Shown here: positions 7,212 to 14,193 of the stretch, one piece after another
Layout: each line of letters starts with the position of its first letter
Position numbering within the stretch: position 1 is the first letter of the stretch
Assembly (NCBI GenBank): GCA_900547615.1
Contig: URHH01000058.1
Location: 1 to 14,769, forward strand
Origin: an uncultured Blautia sp.
GTDB taxonomy: Bacteria > Bacillota > Clostridia > Lachnospirales > Lachnospiraceae
Direction: 5' to 3'
DNA length: 14,769 nucleotides
Translations under genes and position numbers: made by a program
Notes under the pieces: model-generated
The model's database searches: none
Told to the model about the DNA's origin: nothing
What the model saw: the letters and a program-made list of their open reading frames with translations, nothing else

Positions 7212-9365
7212 ATGAGTAAATTAAAAGGTGGTTTCACTTTGCCGGGAGAAGCAGGGTACGAGGAACTTACATTAAAAATGGCAGAGAAATGGGGAGCAGA
7301 TGTAATCAGAGACAGCGATGGAACGGCTCTTTCTCCTGAAATCTTAAATTCCGGTTATGGGATTTATTCCACTATCTGCATTATAAGAGATCATAATAAG
7401 TGGGCAAAAGAACATCCGGAGCAGCTTCAGCAGACTTTTTTAATGACGTCTCCTGTTGTGGCGAAAGAGTGTGAGCTGGAAATTGAAATTATGAAAGAGT
7501 TTTTCAGGGAGCAGTTTTCTGTAAATCATACAGAGACAGCAATGAAATACTGGCAGGTTTACGACAGAACAGTAAACGAGGAGGTTTCGAAAGAAAAATG
7601 GCAGTTTGATTCGGAAAAGGAGACAGTTGTCATAAAAGAGACAATTCCTTTTCATACATACACAGTGAGTTTTCTTGCCTATCGCATATGGGAAGAAATC
7701 TCCATGCATAATCACACAACGAATCACTGGGATAAAGAACATCTGATGCAGATAGACCCGCGTTATCCGGAAACAAGAGAATATATGAAAAACTGGCTGG
7801 AAAACTGGTGTGAAACGCATCCAGATACTACAGTTGTTCGTTTTACTTCTCTTTTTTATAATTTTGTGTGGATATGGGGAGCAGATGAGAGGAACAGGAA
7901 TCTTTTTACAGACTGGGGCTCTTATGATTTTACAGTAAGCGATAAAGCCCTGGACGATTTTGAAAAAGAATATGGATACGCCATAATGGCAGAAGATTTT
8001 GTAAACAAAGGTCTTCGCCATGTGACCCATATGCCGGCAGATAAAAGAAAAAGAGACTGGATGGATTTCATAAACCGTTTTGTAACGGAGGTTGGAAAGG
8101 AGCTTGTAGATATTGTCCATAAATATGGAAAAAAAGCGTATGTATTTTATGATGACAGCTGGGTTGGGCTGGAGCCTTATGGAGAACGGTTTCAGGGGTT
8201 TGGATTTGACGGACTGATCAAATGTATTTTTTCCGGATATGAGGCAAGACTCTGCGCCGGAGTTCCGATAGAAACTCATGAGATCCGTCTTCATCCGTAT
8301 CTGTTTCCCGTAGGGCTTGGAGGGGCTTCCACATTTATGGAGGGAGGAAATCCCACACTTGATGCGAAAGAATACTGGAATCATGCGCGCCGAGCCCTTT
8401 TACGTGCGCCAATTCAGAGAATTGGTCTGGGAGGATACCTGCATCTCACAGAAGATTTTCCGGATTTTCAGGACTACATTGAGCAGATTTCCGATGAATT
8501 TCGAATGATTGAGAAATACCATGAAGCAGGAAAGCCGTATACGATAAAACCGAAGGCAGCGGTTTTGCATTATTGGGGAAAACTTCGTTCCTGGACGCTT
8601 TCCGGTCATTTTCATGAGACGTATATGCATGATTTGATTCATGTGAACGAAGCACTTTCCGGTTTGCCGGTAGATGTGGATTTCATTAATTTCGAGGACA
8701 TAAAAGCAGGAACGCTGGAGAAGTATGACATTGTGATCAATGCAGGAAGAGCAGGGGACGCCTGGAGCGGAGGAGATGCGTGGAAAGAGGAAGAAGTTGT
8801 ATCCCGCCTTTATCAATGGGTATATGAAGGCGGTACCTTTATTGGAATCAATCAGCCGTCTGCAGTGGAAGGTTTTGACAGCTTTTACCGCATGGCTCCT
8901 GTTCTTGGAGTAGATGAAGATACCGGAGCAAGAGTGTGCCACGGAAAATGGGAATTTACTCCTGAGACAGTGGCAGGTTTGATACCGGAAGGGGCATTTG
9001 TACCAGAAAAAGAAAAACGTTTTCTCACAGACGGACAGGCAAAAGTTCTTATTTCTCATAATGGAAATCCGGATTTTACCATTCATAATTTTGGAAAAGG
9101 CTTCGGAGTTTATATGAGTGGTTTTGCCTTTACTCCGGAAAATACAAGAATGCTTTTAAATCTGATGCTTTATACAGCGGACAGAGAATGCGAAGAGATT
9201 TATCTTACAGATAATGTTTATACAGAATGTGCTTATTATCCGGGAGCAGAGAAGCTGGTGGTAATCAATAATTCAGATAAATGCCAGACTGCAAATGTAA
9301 AAACGGAGAAGGGAATAAAAACGTTTGAGCTTATTCCCTATGAGCAGCAGGTTATGGATTTGTAA
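7212..9365 (+). CDS. GH112 phosphorylase: beta-galactosyl-N-acetylhexosamine or galactosyl-1,4-L-rhamnose phosphorylase
   Basis: The 717-residue cytoplasmic protein begins KLKGGFTLPGEAGYEELT and WGADVIRDSDGTALSPE, the characteristic opening of GH112 enzymes, which cleave a terminal beta-D-galactosyl disaccharide with phosphate to give alpha-Gal-1-P plus the second sugar. A TIM-barrel-like part spans roughly 1-440, followed by an alpha/beta domain (about 450-620, KAAVLHYWGKLRSWTLSG onward) and a C-terminal beta-rich domain. The segment FYDDSWVGLEPYG carries the probable general acid, Asp315, at the place of the known family aspartate. The start was set at 7212 after AGGAGG (7200-7205). The family has two activities: lacto-N-biose/galacto-N-biose phosphorylase and Gal-beta-1,4-L-rhamnose phosphorylase. 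The co-located GH105 favours the rhamnose type, but the sequence alone does not settle it. Confidence 0.92.
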   Translation: MSKLKGGFTLPGEAGYEELTLKMAEKWGADVIRDSDGTALSPEILNSGYGIYSTICIIRDHNKWAKEHPEQLQQTFLMTSPVVAKECELEIEIMKEFFREQFSVNHTETAMKYWQVYDRTVNEEVSKEKWQFDSEKETVVIKETIPFHTYTVSFLAYRIWEEISMHNHTTNHWDKEHLMQIDPRYPETREYMKNWLENWCETHPDTTVVRFTSLFYNFVWIWGADERNRNLFTDWGSYDFTVSDKALDDFEKEYGYAIMAEDFVNKGLRHVTHMPADKRKRDWMDFINRFVTEVGKELVDIVHKYGKKAYVFYDDSWVGLEPYGERFQGFGFDGLIKCIFSGYEARLCAGVPIETHEIRLHPYLFPVGLGGASTFMEGGNPTLDAKEYWNHARRALLRAPIQRIGLGGYLHLTEDFPDFQDYIEQISDEFRMIEKYHEAGKPYTIKPKAAVLHYWGKLRSWTLSGHFHETYMHDLIHVNEALSGLPVDVDFINFEDIKAGTLEKYDIVINAGRAGDAWSGGDAWKEEEVVSRLYQWVYEGGTFIGINQPSAVEGFDSFYRMAPVLGVDEDTGARVCHGKWEFTPETVAGLIPEGAFVPEKEKRFLTDGQAKVLISHNGNPDFTIHNFGKGFGVYMSGFAFTPENTRMLLNLMLYTADRECEEIYLTDNVYTECAYYPGAEKLVVINNSDKCQTANVKTEKGIKTFELIPYEQQVMDL

Positions 9366-9378
9366 GGAGGATTTGATA

Positions 9379-10380
9379 ATGTCACATATTTATGTAGCAA
9401 GCGATAAAAGATACGACAAAATGGTATATAACCGCGTAGGAAAAAGCGGTCTGAAATTCCCGGCAGTTTCTTTAGGCTTCTGGCATAATTTTGGGAGCAA
9501 CGGAAATTATGACAATATGAAAGCTCTTTGCAGAACTGCTTTTGATGCGGGGATTACGCAGTTTGATCTGGCAAATAATTATGGTCCTGTATACGGAAGC
9601 GCAGAGGAAAATGCGGGAAAGATTTTGCGGGAAGATTTCAGACCATACAGAGATGAGCTCGTCATCACGACAAAAGCAGGATACGATATGTGGCAGGGAC
9701 CTTACGGGAACTGGGGAAGCAAGAAATATCTTGTGGCAAGCCTTGACCAGAGCTTAAAGCGACTGGGGCTTGAGTATGTGGATATTTTCTATCATCATCG
9801 CATGGATCCGGAGACACCCCTTGAGGAGACAATGGAAGCCCTTGCTTCTATTGTAAAGAGCGGAAAAGCTCTGTATGCAGGAATTTCCAATTATAATCAG
9901 GAATATACAGAAAAAGCAGCGGCGATCATGAGGGAACTTCACTGTCCTCTTATTGTGAATCAGAGAAGATATTCTATATTTGACCGAACCATTGAAGAAG
10001 ACGGCGTAAAGAAGTGCTGCAAAAAGGAGGGACTTGGTATCATCGCCTTCAGCCCTCTGGCACAGGGACTTCTTACAGATAAATACCTTCATGGAATTCC
10101 AAAAGACAGCCGGATTGCGACAGACCATCGTTTTCTGAAAGAAGATGCTCTGACAAAGGAACGGATTCATCAGATTGAGCAGTTAAATGAAATTGCAGGA
10201 AGAAGAGGGCAGAGCCTTGCGCAGATGGCTCTTTCCTGGATTTTGAAAGATGATGAAGTATGCTCTGTGCTGATCGGAGCTTCCAAACCGGAGCAGATAC
10301 TGGAGAATGTGTCGATTGTGGAGAAAACAGACTTTACATCAGAGGAATTAAGTGATATAAATGAAATTTGTAAGAACTGA
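9379..10380 (+). CDS. Aldo-keto reductase, L-glyceraldehyde-3-phosphate reductase (YghZ) type
   Basis: The 333-residue (alpha/beta)8 NADPH-dependent reductase has a visible catalytic tetrad: Asp63 and Tyr68 in QFDLANNYG, Lys99 in ITTKAGYD and His140 in DIFYHHRMD. The last of these resembles the FYSHR segment of E. coli YghZ, and the opening VYNRVGKSGLKFPAVSLGFWHNFG fits the same subgroup (AKR14), which reduces L-glyceraldehyde 3-phosphate, methylglyoxal and related short aldehydes. The cofactor-binding end is FSPLAQGLLTDKYL and SVLIGASKPEQILENV. The ATG at 9379 has AAGGAGG directly before it, overlapping the GH112 stop. In this operon it may handle a short aldehyde made from the second sugar; that role is inferred. 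Confidence 0.88.
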   Translation: MSHIYVASDKRYDKMVYNRVGKSGLKFPAVSLGFWHNFGSNGNYDNMKALCRTAFDAGITQFDLANNYGPVYGSAEENAGKILREDFRPYRDELVITTKAGYDMWQGPYGNWGSKKYLVASLDQSLKRLGLEYVDIFYHHRMDPETPLEETMEALASIVKSGKALYAGISNYNQEYTEKAAAIMRELHCPLIVNQRRYSIFDRTIEEDGVKKCCKKEGLGIIAFSPLAQGLLTDKYLHGIPKDSRIATDHRFLKEDALTKERIHQIEQLNEIAGRRGQSLAQMALSWILKDDEVCSVLIGASKPEQILENVSIVEKTDFTSEELSDINEICKN

Positions 10381-10423
10381 TTTTTAATCTGTTTTGACTA
10401 CAAGGAAGAGAGGACACAAAATA

Positions 10424-11461
10424 ATGAACGTGGAAAAATACAGGGATTATCTTTTTGATACCTGCCGCCGGATTTTTGCAGTGGACAGCCCAAGCGGCTA
10501 CACAGCAGAGGTAATGAAGCTGATAGGCGAAATGGCGGAAGAAATGGGATATGCTTTTGAAACAACGAGAAAAGGCTGCGGTGTGATCACCATACCGGGA
10601 CACAGTGAAGAAAAGACAGTGGGACTTTCTGCTCATGTGGATACGCTGGGACTGATGGTCCGTTCCATTACTTCAGACGGACAGCTGAAATTTACGCCTG
10701 TAGGAGGACCGCTCCTTCCCACTCTGGACGGAGAATACTGTACAATACGCACACGCTGCGGCAAAGTTTATACAGGTACGATTTTAAGTCTGAGTCCTGC
10801 TGCCCATGTTTTTGCAGACAGTAAAAGCAGAGAGAGGGACGCCGACAATATGGCAGTCCGCATTGACGAGAAAGTAAAAAATGCAGAAGAGGTAAGAGCA
10901 CTTGGCATTGAGACAGGGGATTATATCTGTATTGATACAAAGACGACGATCACCCCGTCCGGATTTTTAAAATCCAGATTTATTGACGATAAGGGAAGCG
11001 TTGCTTGTCTTATGACAATTTTAAAAATCATGAAGGAAGAAAAGCTGGTTCCTGCATATAAAACAAAATTCTTTATTTCTGCTTATGAGGAAGTCGGACA
11101 TGGAGCTTCTTATATTCCAGAGGATATTTCTGAATTGATTTCTGTGGATATGGGCTGCATCGGGGATGATTTAAACTGTACAGAGTACGATGTTTCCATC
11201 TGTGCAAAAGACTCAGGCGGACCATATGATTATGAACTGACAAGCCGTCTGATCCAGCTTGCAAAAGATAACGGACTTTCTTATGCGGTAGATATTTATC
11301 CGTTCTATGGCTCTGACGTAGGAGCTGCAAGAGCAGCGGGAAATGATATTAAAGGCGGGCTGATCGGTCCTGGTGTCCATGCTTCTCATGGAATGGAGCG
11401 CACACATTGGGAAGGAATGGAAAATACAATCCGTCTTGCCATGCTTTACATGGGCTGCTGA
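10424..11461 (+). CDS. M42 family metallopeptidase (glutamyl aminopeptidase-like)
   Basis: The 345-residue protein shows the full set of M42 co-catalytic metal ligands: His71 and Asp73 in SAHVDTLG, the Asp188-Asp189 pair in SRFIDDKGS, the Glu222-Glu223 pair in SAYEEVGHG, Asp242 in SVDMGC and His322 in HASHGMERTHWEG. M42 enzymes are cytoplasmic aminopeptidases that form large tetrahedral assemblies and trim short peptides; annotations as endoglucanase in this family are usually misleading. The start at 10424 was chosen because GAGAGGAC lies just upstream and the conserved protein begins near NVEKYRDYLFDTCRRIF. It follows the reductase by 43 nt without an obvious terminator, so it may be co-transcribed, although a metabolic link is not obvious. 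A hairpin terminator follows 39 nt after the stop. Confidence 0.9.
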   Translation: MNVEKYRDYLFDTCRRIFAVDSPSGYTAEVMKLIGEMAEEMGYAFETTRKGCGVITIPGHSEEKTVGLSAHVDTLGLMVRSITSDGQLKFTPVGGPLLPTLDGEYCTIRTRCGKVYTGTILSLSPAAHVFADSKSRERDADNMAVRIDEKVKNAEEVRALGIETGDYICIDTKTTITPSGFLKSRFIDDKGSVACLMTILKIMKEEKLVPAYKTKFFISAYEEVGHGASYIPEDISELISVDMGCIGDDLNCTEYDVSICAKDSGGPYDYELTSRLIQLAKDNGLSYAVDIYPFYGSDVGAARAAGNDIKGGLIGPGVHASHGMERTHWEGMENTIRLAMLYMGC

Positions 11462-11499
11462 AATTTACAGGAATAAGATTTCCTGTTCTGCAAAGTAAA

Positions 11500-11538
11500 A
11501 CGCTGCCGGTTTCTGAAAGGAAATGCGGCAGCGTTTTT
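11500..11538 (+). terminator. Rho-independent terminator shared by convergent genes
   Basis: ACGCTGCCG (11500-11508) pairs with CGGCAGCGT (11526-11534), with further internal TTTC/GGAAA pairing, and is followed on the plus strand by TTTTT. On the minus strand the same hairpin is followed by TTTTA, so it probably ends both the plus-strand M42 peptidase transcript and the minus-strand queT transcript. Confidence 0.88.
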
Positions 11539-11557
11539 GCATATGAGATTCTGTTTC

Positions 11558-12055
11558 TTACGCTTTGGCAGCGCCTTTTTTAAACAGCATATTTCCGTAT
11601 CTGGAAAGCGCGTTTAATACGATCATTCCAAGAACAGCGCAGGAGATGATTTCTCCGGCTCCTACTGTTACCATCATAAAAGGAATCGGAAGGTTGATTC
11701 CGTATCCGTAATGAAGGACAAAAGGAACAATCACTGTGTTTGCCACGATCGGAGGGACGGGGGCAAGCCATTTATTGCCGCGAAGCTTATAAGTAAAAAC
11801 TGCGCCGATTAAAGTGGCAATGCTTCCGAAGATAATATCTACCGGGATTCCTCCTCCGAGAATGTTGGAGATGAGGCAGCCGACAAACAGACCTGGGATT
11901 GCGGCTGGTGTGAAGTACGGCAGAATGGTGAGCGCTTCTGAGAAACGAATCTGTACTTCTCCGAAACTTAATGGTGCAAATAATAGTGTGATCACTACGT
12001 AAATCGCACCGATTGCTGCTGCCTGTACAAGAAACAGGGTACTTTTGTTTTTCAT
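11558..12055 (-). CDS. queT: QueT family ECF transporter substrate-binding subunit (queuosine precursor)
   Basis: A 165-residue integral membrane protein with five to six hydrophobic spans and the QueT hallmark stretch LLFAPLSFGEVQIRFSEALT at about 24-43, followed by FTPAAIPGLFVGCLISNIL and GGIPVDIIFGS. QueT proteins are S components of energy-coupling-factor importers that bring in a queuine-type or preQ-type 7-deazapurine for tRNA modification; they use the shared EcfA/A'/T module encoded elsewhere. The ATG at 12055 follows AAAGGAGAC. The gene stands alone on the minus strand, with its own promoter and a long structured leader, and ends at the terminator shared with the M42 gene. Family assignment is strong; the exact ligand is known only for some members. 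Confidence 0.92.
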   Translation of the reverse strand: MKNKSTLFLVQAAAIGAIYVVITLLFAPLSFGEVQIRFSEALTILPYFTPAAIPGLFVGCLISNILGGGIPVDIIFGSIATLIGAVFTYKLRGNKWLAPVPPIVANTVIVPFVLHYGYGINLPIPFMMVTVGAGEIISCAVLGMIVLNALSRYGNMLFKKGAAKA

Positions 12056-12215
12056 ATTTACTTGTCTCCTTTAGTTTTGTTTTACGAGTGGAAGGTCACG
12101 AACACTCGGCACATTTATAGGCGGTGACCGCCTTGCAAGCCCCTTAGACCTTGGTTTTGTATGAACACACAAAGCAGGATTCCGGCGGACGCCTGCGTGT
12201 GCGGGCTTTGCAACG
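12056..12215 (-). ncRNA. Structured queT leader, candidate preQ1-type riboswitch
   Basis: From the predicted transcription start near 12215 to the queT ATG there are about 160 nt rich in pairing. In transcript order: a 5' hairpin closed by GCAAAG/CTTTGC-like arms (12205-12210 with 12170-12175), a GC-rich hairpin from the palindromic AGGCGGTGACCGCCT (12119-12133), and a 6-bp stem CGAGTG/CACTCG (12103-12108 with 12085-12090) with a 12-nt loop holding GACCTT (12092-12097). CCTT in that loop can pair with AAGG of the Shine-Dalgarno (12068-12071), making an H-type pseudoknot that hides the ribosome site across an A-rich linker. The whole GACCTT can instead pair with AAGGTC upstream (12147-12152). 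This layout resembles preQ1 riboswitches, which control queT genes in other Firmicutes, but I could not match a defined class consensus. Confidence 0.48.
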
Positions 12216-12221
12216 GATATG

Positions 12222-12250
12222 AGTATAGCATGGAAGTATATAAAAATCAA
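12222..12250 (-). promoter_or_regulatory. Sigma-A-type promoter of queT
   Basis: On the minus strand TTGATT (12245-12250) and TATACT (12222-12227) are separated by exactly 17 nt, and TGC directly precedes the -10 box, giving an extended -10. The start site would be near 12215, producing the long queT leader. The -35 box lies just outside the 51-bp repeat array. Confidence 0.68.
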
Positions 12251-12258
12251 GGTCTGTG

Positions 12259-12479
12259 GGAAATTGTTTATAAAAGCGCAAAAAGTGCCCAGGTGAAACA
12301 AAAGTTGCGAAAAATTGTTTATAAAAGCACAAAAAGCGCCCAGGTGAAACAAAAGTTGTGGAAAATTGTTTATAAAAGCGCAAAAAGCGCCTAGGTGAAA
12401 CAAAAGTTGTGGAAAATTGTTTATAAAAGCACAAAAAGCGCCCAGGTGAAACAAAAGTTGCGAAAAATTGTTTATAAAA
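12259..12479. repeat. Tandem 51-bp repeat array, four full copies plus a partial fifth
   Basis: Copies begin at 12259, 12310, 12361 and 12412; a fifth stops after 17 nt at 12479. Each 51-nt unit runs from AAATTGTTTATAAAAGC through CAAAAAGCGCCCAGGTG to AAACAAAAGTTG. The copies differ at only a few sites: GCGC or GCAC before the A-run, one GTGC in copy 1, CTAGG in copy 3, and a TGCG/TGTG alternation at the end. There are no unique spacers. Because 51 is a multiple of 3, long open frames appear on both strands, but they are by-products. The array ends 13 nt past the stop of the minus-strand nuclease-like gene and begins just before the queT promoter, so it could be the 3' untranslated region of the former. 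Confidence 0.93.
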
Positions 12480-12492
12480 TAAAAAAAAGGTC

Positions 12493-13272
12493 TTAAAAAA
12501 CAAAATACTCCTGAATAATGTTTTCAATAGCTTGTGATGTAAGAGGCTGTTCTTTTGTTTCGTAGGTGGTAATTAAGTTGATAGTGGGAATGATTCCGCT
12601 TTGGCAGTAGAGGTTTAATTTCTGAAAGGTCTGTTGTGCGTAAGAAGGAGAATCCATGAGTCCGAAGTGCTCCCAGTAGAAATAATTTCCTGATTTTGGA
12701 TGACGTATAGTAAAATCAGGGTAAAAAGTGGCATCTTTAAGCTTCAGAGCGCATTCGTAGCGGAAAGGAATTTTGTGCATAAACAAAGCCTGATCTATCA
12801 ATGCTTCGGATTTTGAACGAACCATATGCCCGGAAGGGCAGTAATGACGGAGATTTTCCTGGTGACGGGGATTTTTTTCATAAGATTCTTTGCTCCATTC
12901 TTCTAAATCTTCAGAAACAGATGGGAAAGACATGGCAATCACTTTTTGATAATAAGATTGAGAAAGTAACTGTTCCACTTTGGAAGATTCTGATTTATAA
13001 CAATTCAGAAATGCGTTCACAGCTTGTAATTCTTTTTGGAAATCTTCAAGAGAAGCAGAAAGTAATTTTTTTTCTCCAAGTTCCTTTATGAATGCAAAGT
13101 CTTTTTTGGAAATGTAGGTACGCGCTCCATTCAGAGAATGGAGATAAGTGACATATTTTCCGTTTTTGGCACAAATAAGCTCTCCGGCAGGATAAGAATC
13201 CAGGCGGCGTTTTAAATTTTGGATTTCTTTCAATAAATATTTTTTACGTTTAAGTAAATTGTGATATAACAA
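12493..13272 (-). CDS. PD-(D/E)XK nuclease-like protein, function unknown
   Basis: With a TTG start at 13272 the product is 259 residues. The start was chosen because AGGAGG lies 7 nt upstream (13279-13284); the frame is open to 13401, but the extra 43 hydrophobic residues overlap the predicted promoter. Residues 2-30 form a basic, leucine-rich helix. A mixed middle region follows (GELICAKNGKY, RTYISKKD), then a C-terminal domain with restriction-endonuclease-like signs: VRSKSEALID with Glu156, TFYPDFTIRHP with Asp186, and FYWEHFGLMD with Glu201. The usual ExK lysine is not obvious, the position being occupied by EHF. From memory, close relatives are frequent, often multi-copy, uncharacterised proteins in Lachnospiraceae. 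It has its own promoter, and the 51-bp repeat array lies immediately 3'. DNA cleavage or binding is suggested by fold only. Confidence 0.78.
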   Translation of the reverse strand: MLYHNLLKRKKYLLKEIQNLKRRLDSYPAGELICAKNGKYVTYLHSLNGARTYISKKDFAFIKELGEKKLLSASLEDFQKELQAVNAFLNCYKSESSKVEQLLSQSYYQKVIAMSFPSVSEDLEEWSKESYEKNPRHQENLRHYCPSGHMVRSKSEALIDQALFMHKIPFRYECALKLKDATFYPDFTIRHPKSGNYFYWEHFGLMDSPSYAQQTFQKLNLYCQSGIIPTINLITTYETKEQPLTSQAIENIIQEYFVF

Positions 13273-13372
13273 TAGAATTCCTCCTGAAAACAATGAAATG
13301 CAAAGTGAGTAAATAAGTGATGTAAGAGGTAAAAGATAAAACAAGAAGTGAACTTTGATAAGAGATAATTCT

Positions 13373-13401
13373 ATAGTAGCATATAAAAATTTTAAAAACA
13401 A
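13373..13401 (-). promoter_or_regulatory. Sigma-A-type promoter of the nuclease-like gene
   Basis: On the minus strand TTGTTT (13396-13401) and TACTAT (13373-13378) are 17 nt apart and TGC precedes the -10 box. The transcript would begin near 13366, giving a leader of about 94 nt before the TTG start at 13272. This also argues against translation starting further upstream. Confidence 0.62.
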
Positions 13402-13433
13402 GCAGTGTGCACATTTTATTTTGCCGGTAAAGC

Positions 13434-13526
13434 AGGGAGCGCCGTATCTGTAATTTCTTCAGCGCTCCCACAGAGATAAGCGCTCCTGGAAATGCGCAGG
13501 AACTCCGGGTGGTTATCGCTTATGCA
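13434..13526. repeat. Cluster of inverted repeats downstream of spoVAA
   Basis: GGGAGCGC (13434-13441) is perfectly inverted at GCGCTCCC (13463-13470) with a loop of about 21 nt, and a further GCGCTCC follows at about 13481. A second pair, ATAAGCG and CGCTTAT (about 13477-13483 and 13516-13522), encloses a small TCCTG/CAGGA stem. The area could end or stabilise the spoVAA transcript, but neither stem is followed by a clean T-run on the minus strand, so I do not call it a terminator. No gene was recognised in 13273-13551. Confidence 0.45.
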
Positions 13527-13551
13527 CTGATTAGAAGAAAGTGAAAGCAAG

Positions 13552-14172
13552 TTATGAATTTTCCGTACCCTCCCGTTCCATCTCCTCCATGATCGTCTTA
13601 TTTACATCATCTTCGTAGATCCGCATCTGCACCTGCATAGGCGTAGGGTCATCTGTGAGCTTTCTCTTTCCAAAATGATTAAAGAAAAACAGTACGCCAA
13701 GTCCGATTCCAACAGAATAAGAAATCTCCAGAATGGTAAATCCACTGGAAACATTTCCTGTAACAAGAGTGTAAATCTGGGAAAAAAGACCTCCCACATC
13801 TACGTCATTGTTAAAAGTCATAATAGAAAAAGCAGCACCGAAAAAAGTGGCAAGGCAGACAAAAATTACTTTCAGCCATCTTAAGAGAAGCCCGTGGACA
13901 GGCTCATTCTGATAGGTGATAATAAAAGTCGGCTCTCCGATATGGGAGATAGTAAGATCCGGTTCTTTTTGCTGAATCTGCCGGATCAGTTCCATAGAAG
14001 AAACAACGTAGCGTCCTGGCTTGTGCGGCTCCAGATTTAAAACAGGAAGCACTCTGAGACGGTTCAGGATCTTGGGATTGCTGCAGGAAAGCTTTGCAAT
14101 GTCCTGCAGGTAAATGTGGGGGTGCCGCACTTCTACATTCTGTTCCAGCATCAGATACAAAGTATCGCTCAA
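13552..14172 (-). CDS. spoVAA: Stage V sporulation protein AA
   Basis: The product (206 residues from the start chosen here) resembles SpoVAA: an N-terminal soluble part with DTLYLMLEQNVEVRHPHIYLQDIAKL, a middle segment with YVVSSMELIRQI, and a C-terminal pair of membrane helices (WLKVIFVCLATFFGAAFS and a second near FTILEISYSVGIGLGVLFFF) separated by FNNDVDVGGLFSQIYTLVTG. SpoVA proteins form the spore inner-membrane channel for dipicolinic acid. The frame is open from a GTG at 14181, but GAGGTG then sits on that GTG; the TTG at 14172 has GAGGTG 6 nt upstream and is preferred. It follows spoVAE directly, whereas B. subtilis has spoVAA first in its operon. No spoVAB is found downstream. Confidence 0.88.
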   Translation of the reverse strand: MSDTLYLMLEQNVEVRHPHIYLQDIAKLSCSNPKILNRLRVLPVLNLEPHKPGRYVVSSMELIRQIQQKEPDLTISHIGEPTFIITYQNEPVHGLLLRWLKVIFVCLATFFGAAFSIMTFNNDVDVGGLFSQIYTLVTGNVSSGFTILEISYSVGIGLGVLFFFNHFGKRKLTDDPTPMQVQMRIYEDDVNKTIMEEMEREGTENS

Positions 14173-14193
14173 TACATACACCTCGCTTTATGC

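Noticed and set aside
7440..8384. Long minus-strand open frame opposite the GH112 gene
   Set aside because: It is fully antisense to a well-supported enzyme, has implausible composition and no family motifs.
12259..12479. CRISPR-like array
   Set aside because: The units are contiguous and nearly identical throughout, with no variable spacers, and no cas gene is nearby.
12071..12527. Open frames on both strands across the 51-bp repeats, encoding 17-residue repetitive peptides
   Set aside because: The repeat length is a multiple of three and lacks stops, so frames stay open by construction; they overlap the queT leader and promoter and have no convincing ribosome-binding site.
13273..13401. 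N-terminal 43-residue hydrophobic extension of the nuclease-like protein
   Set aside because: It would begin inside the predicted promoter and lacks a ribosome-binding site, whereas AGGAGG sits 7 nt before the TTG at 13272.
13434..13470. Rho-independent terminator for spoVAA
   Set aside because: The 8-bp stem is perfect but has a long loop and no T-run following on either strand.
13416..13560. Short minus-strand reading frame after spoVAA ending in ALPALPAK, considered as a remnant gene
   Set aside because: It has no good start or ribosome-binding site, does not resemble SpoVAB, and lies within the inverted-repeat cluster.
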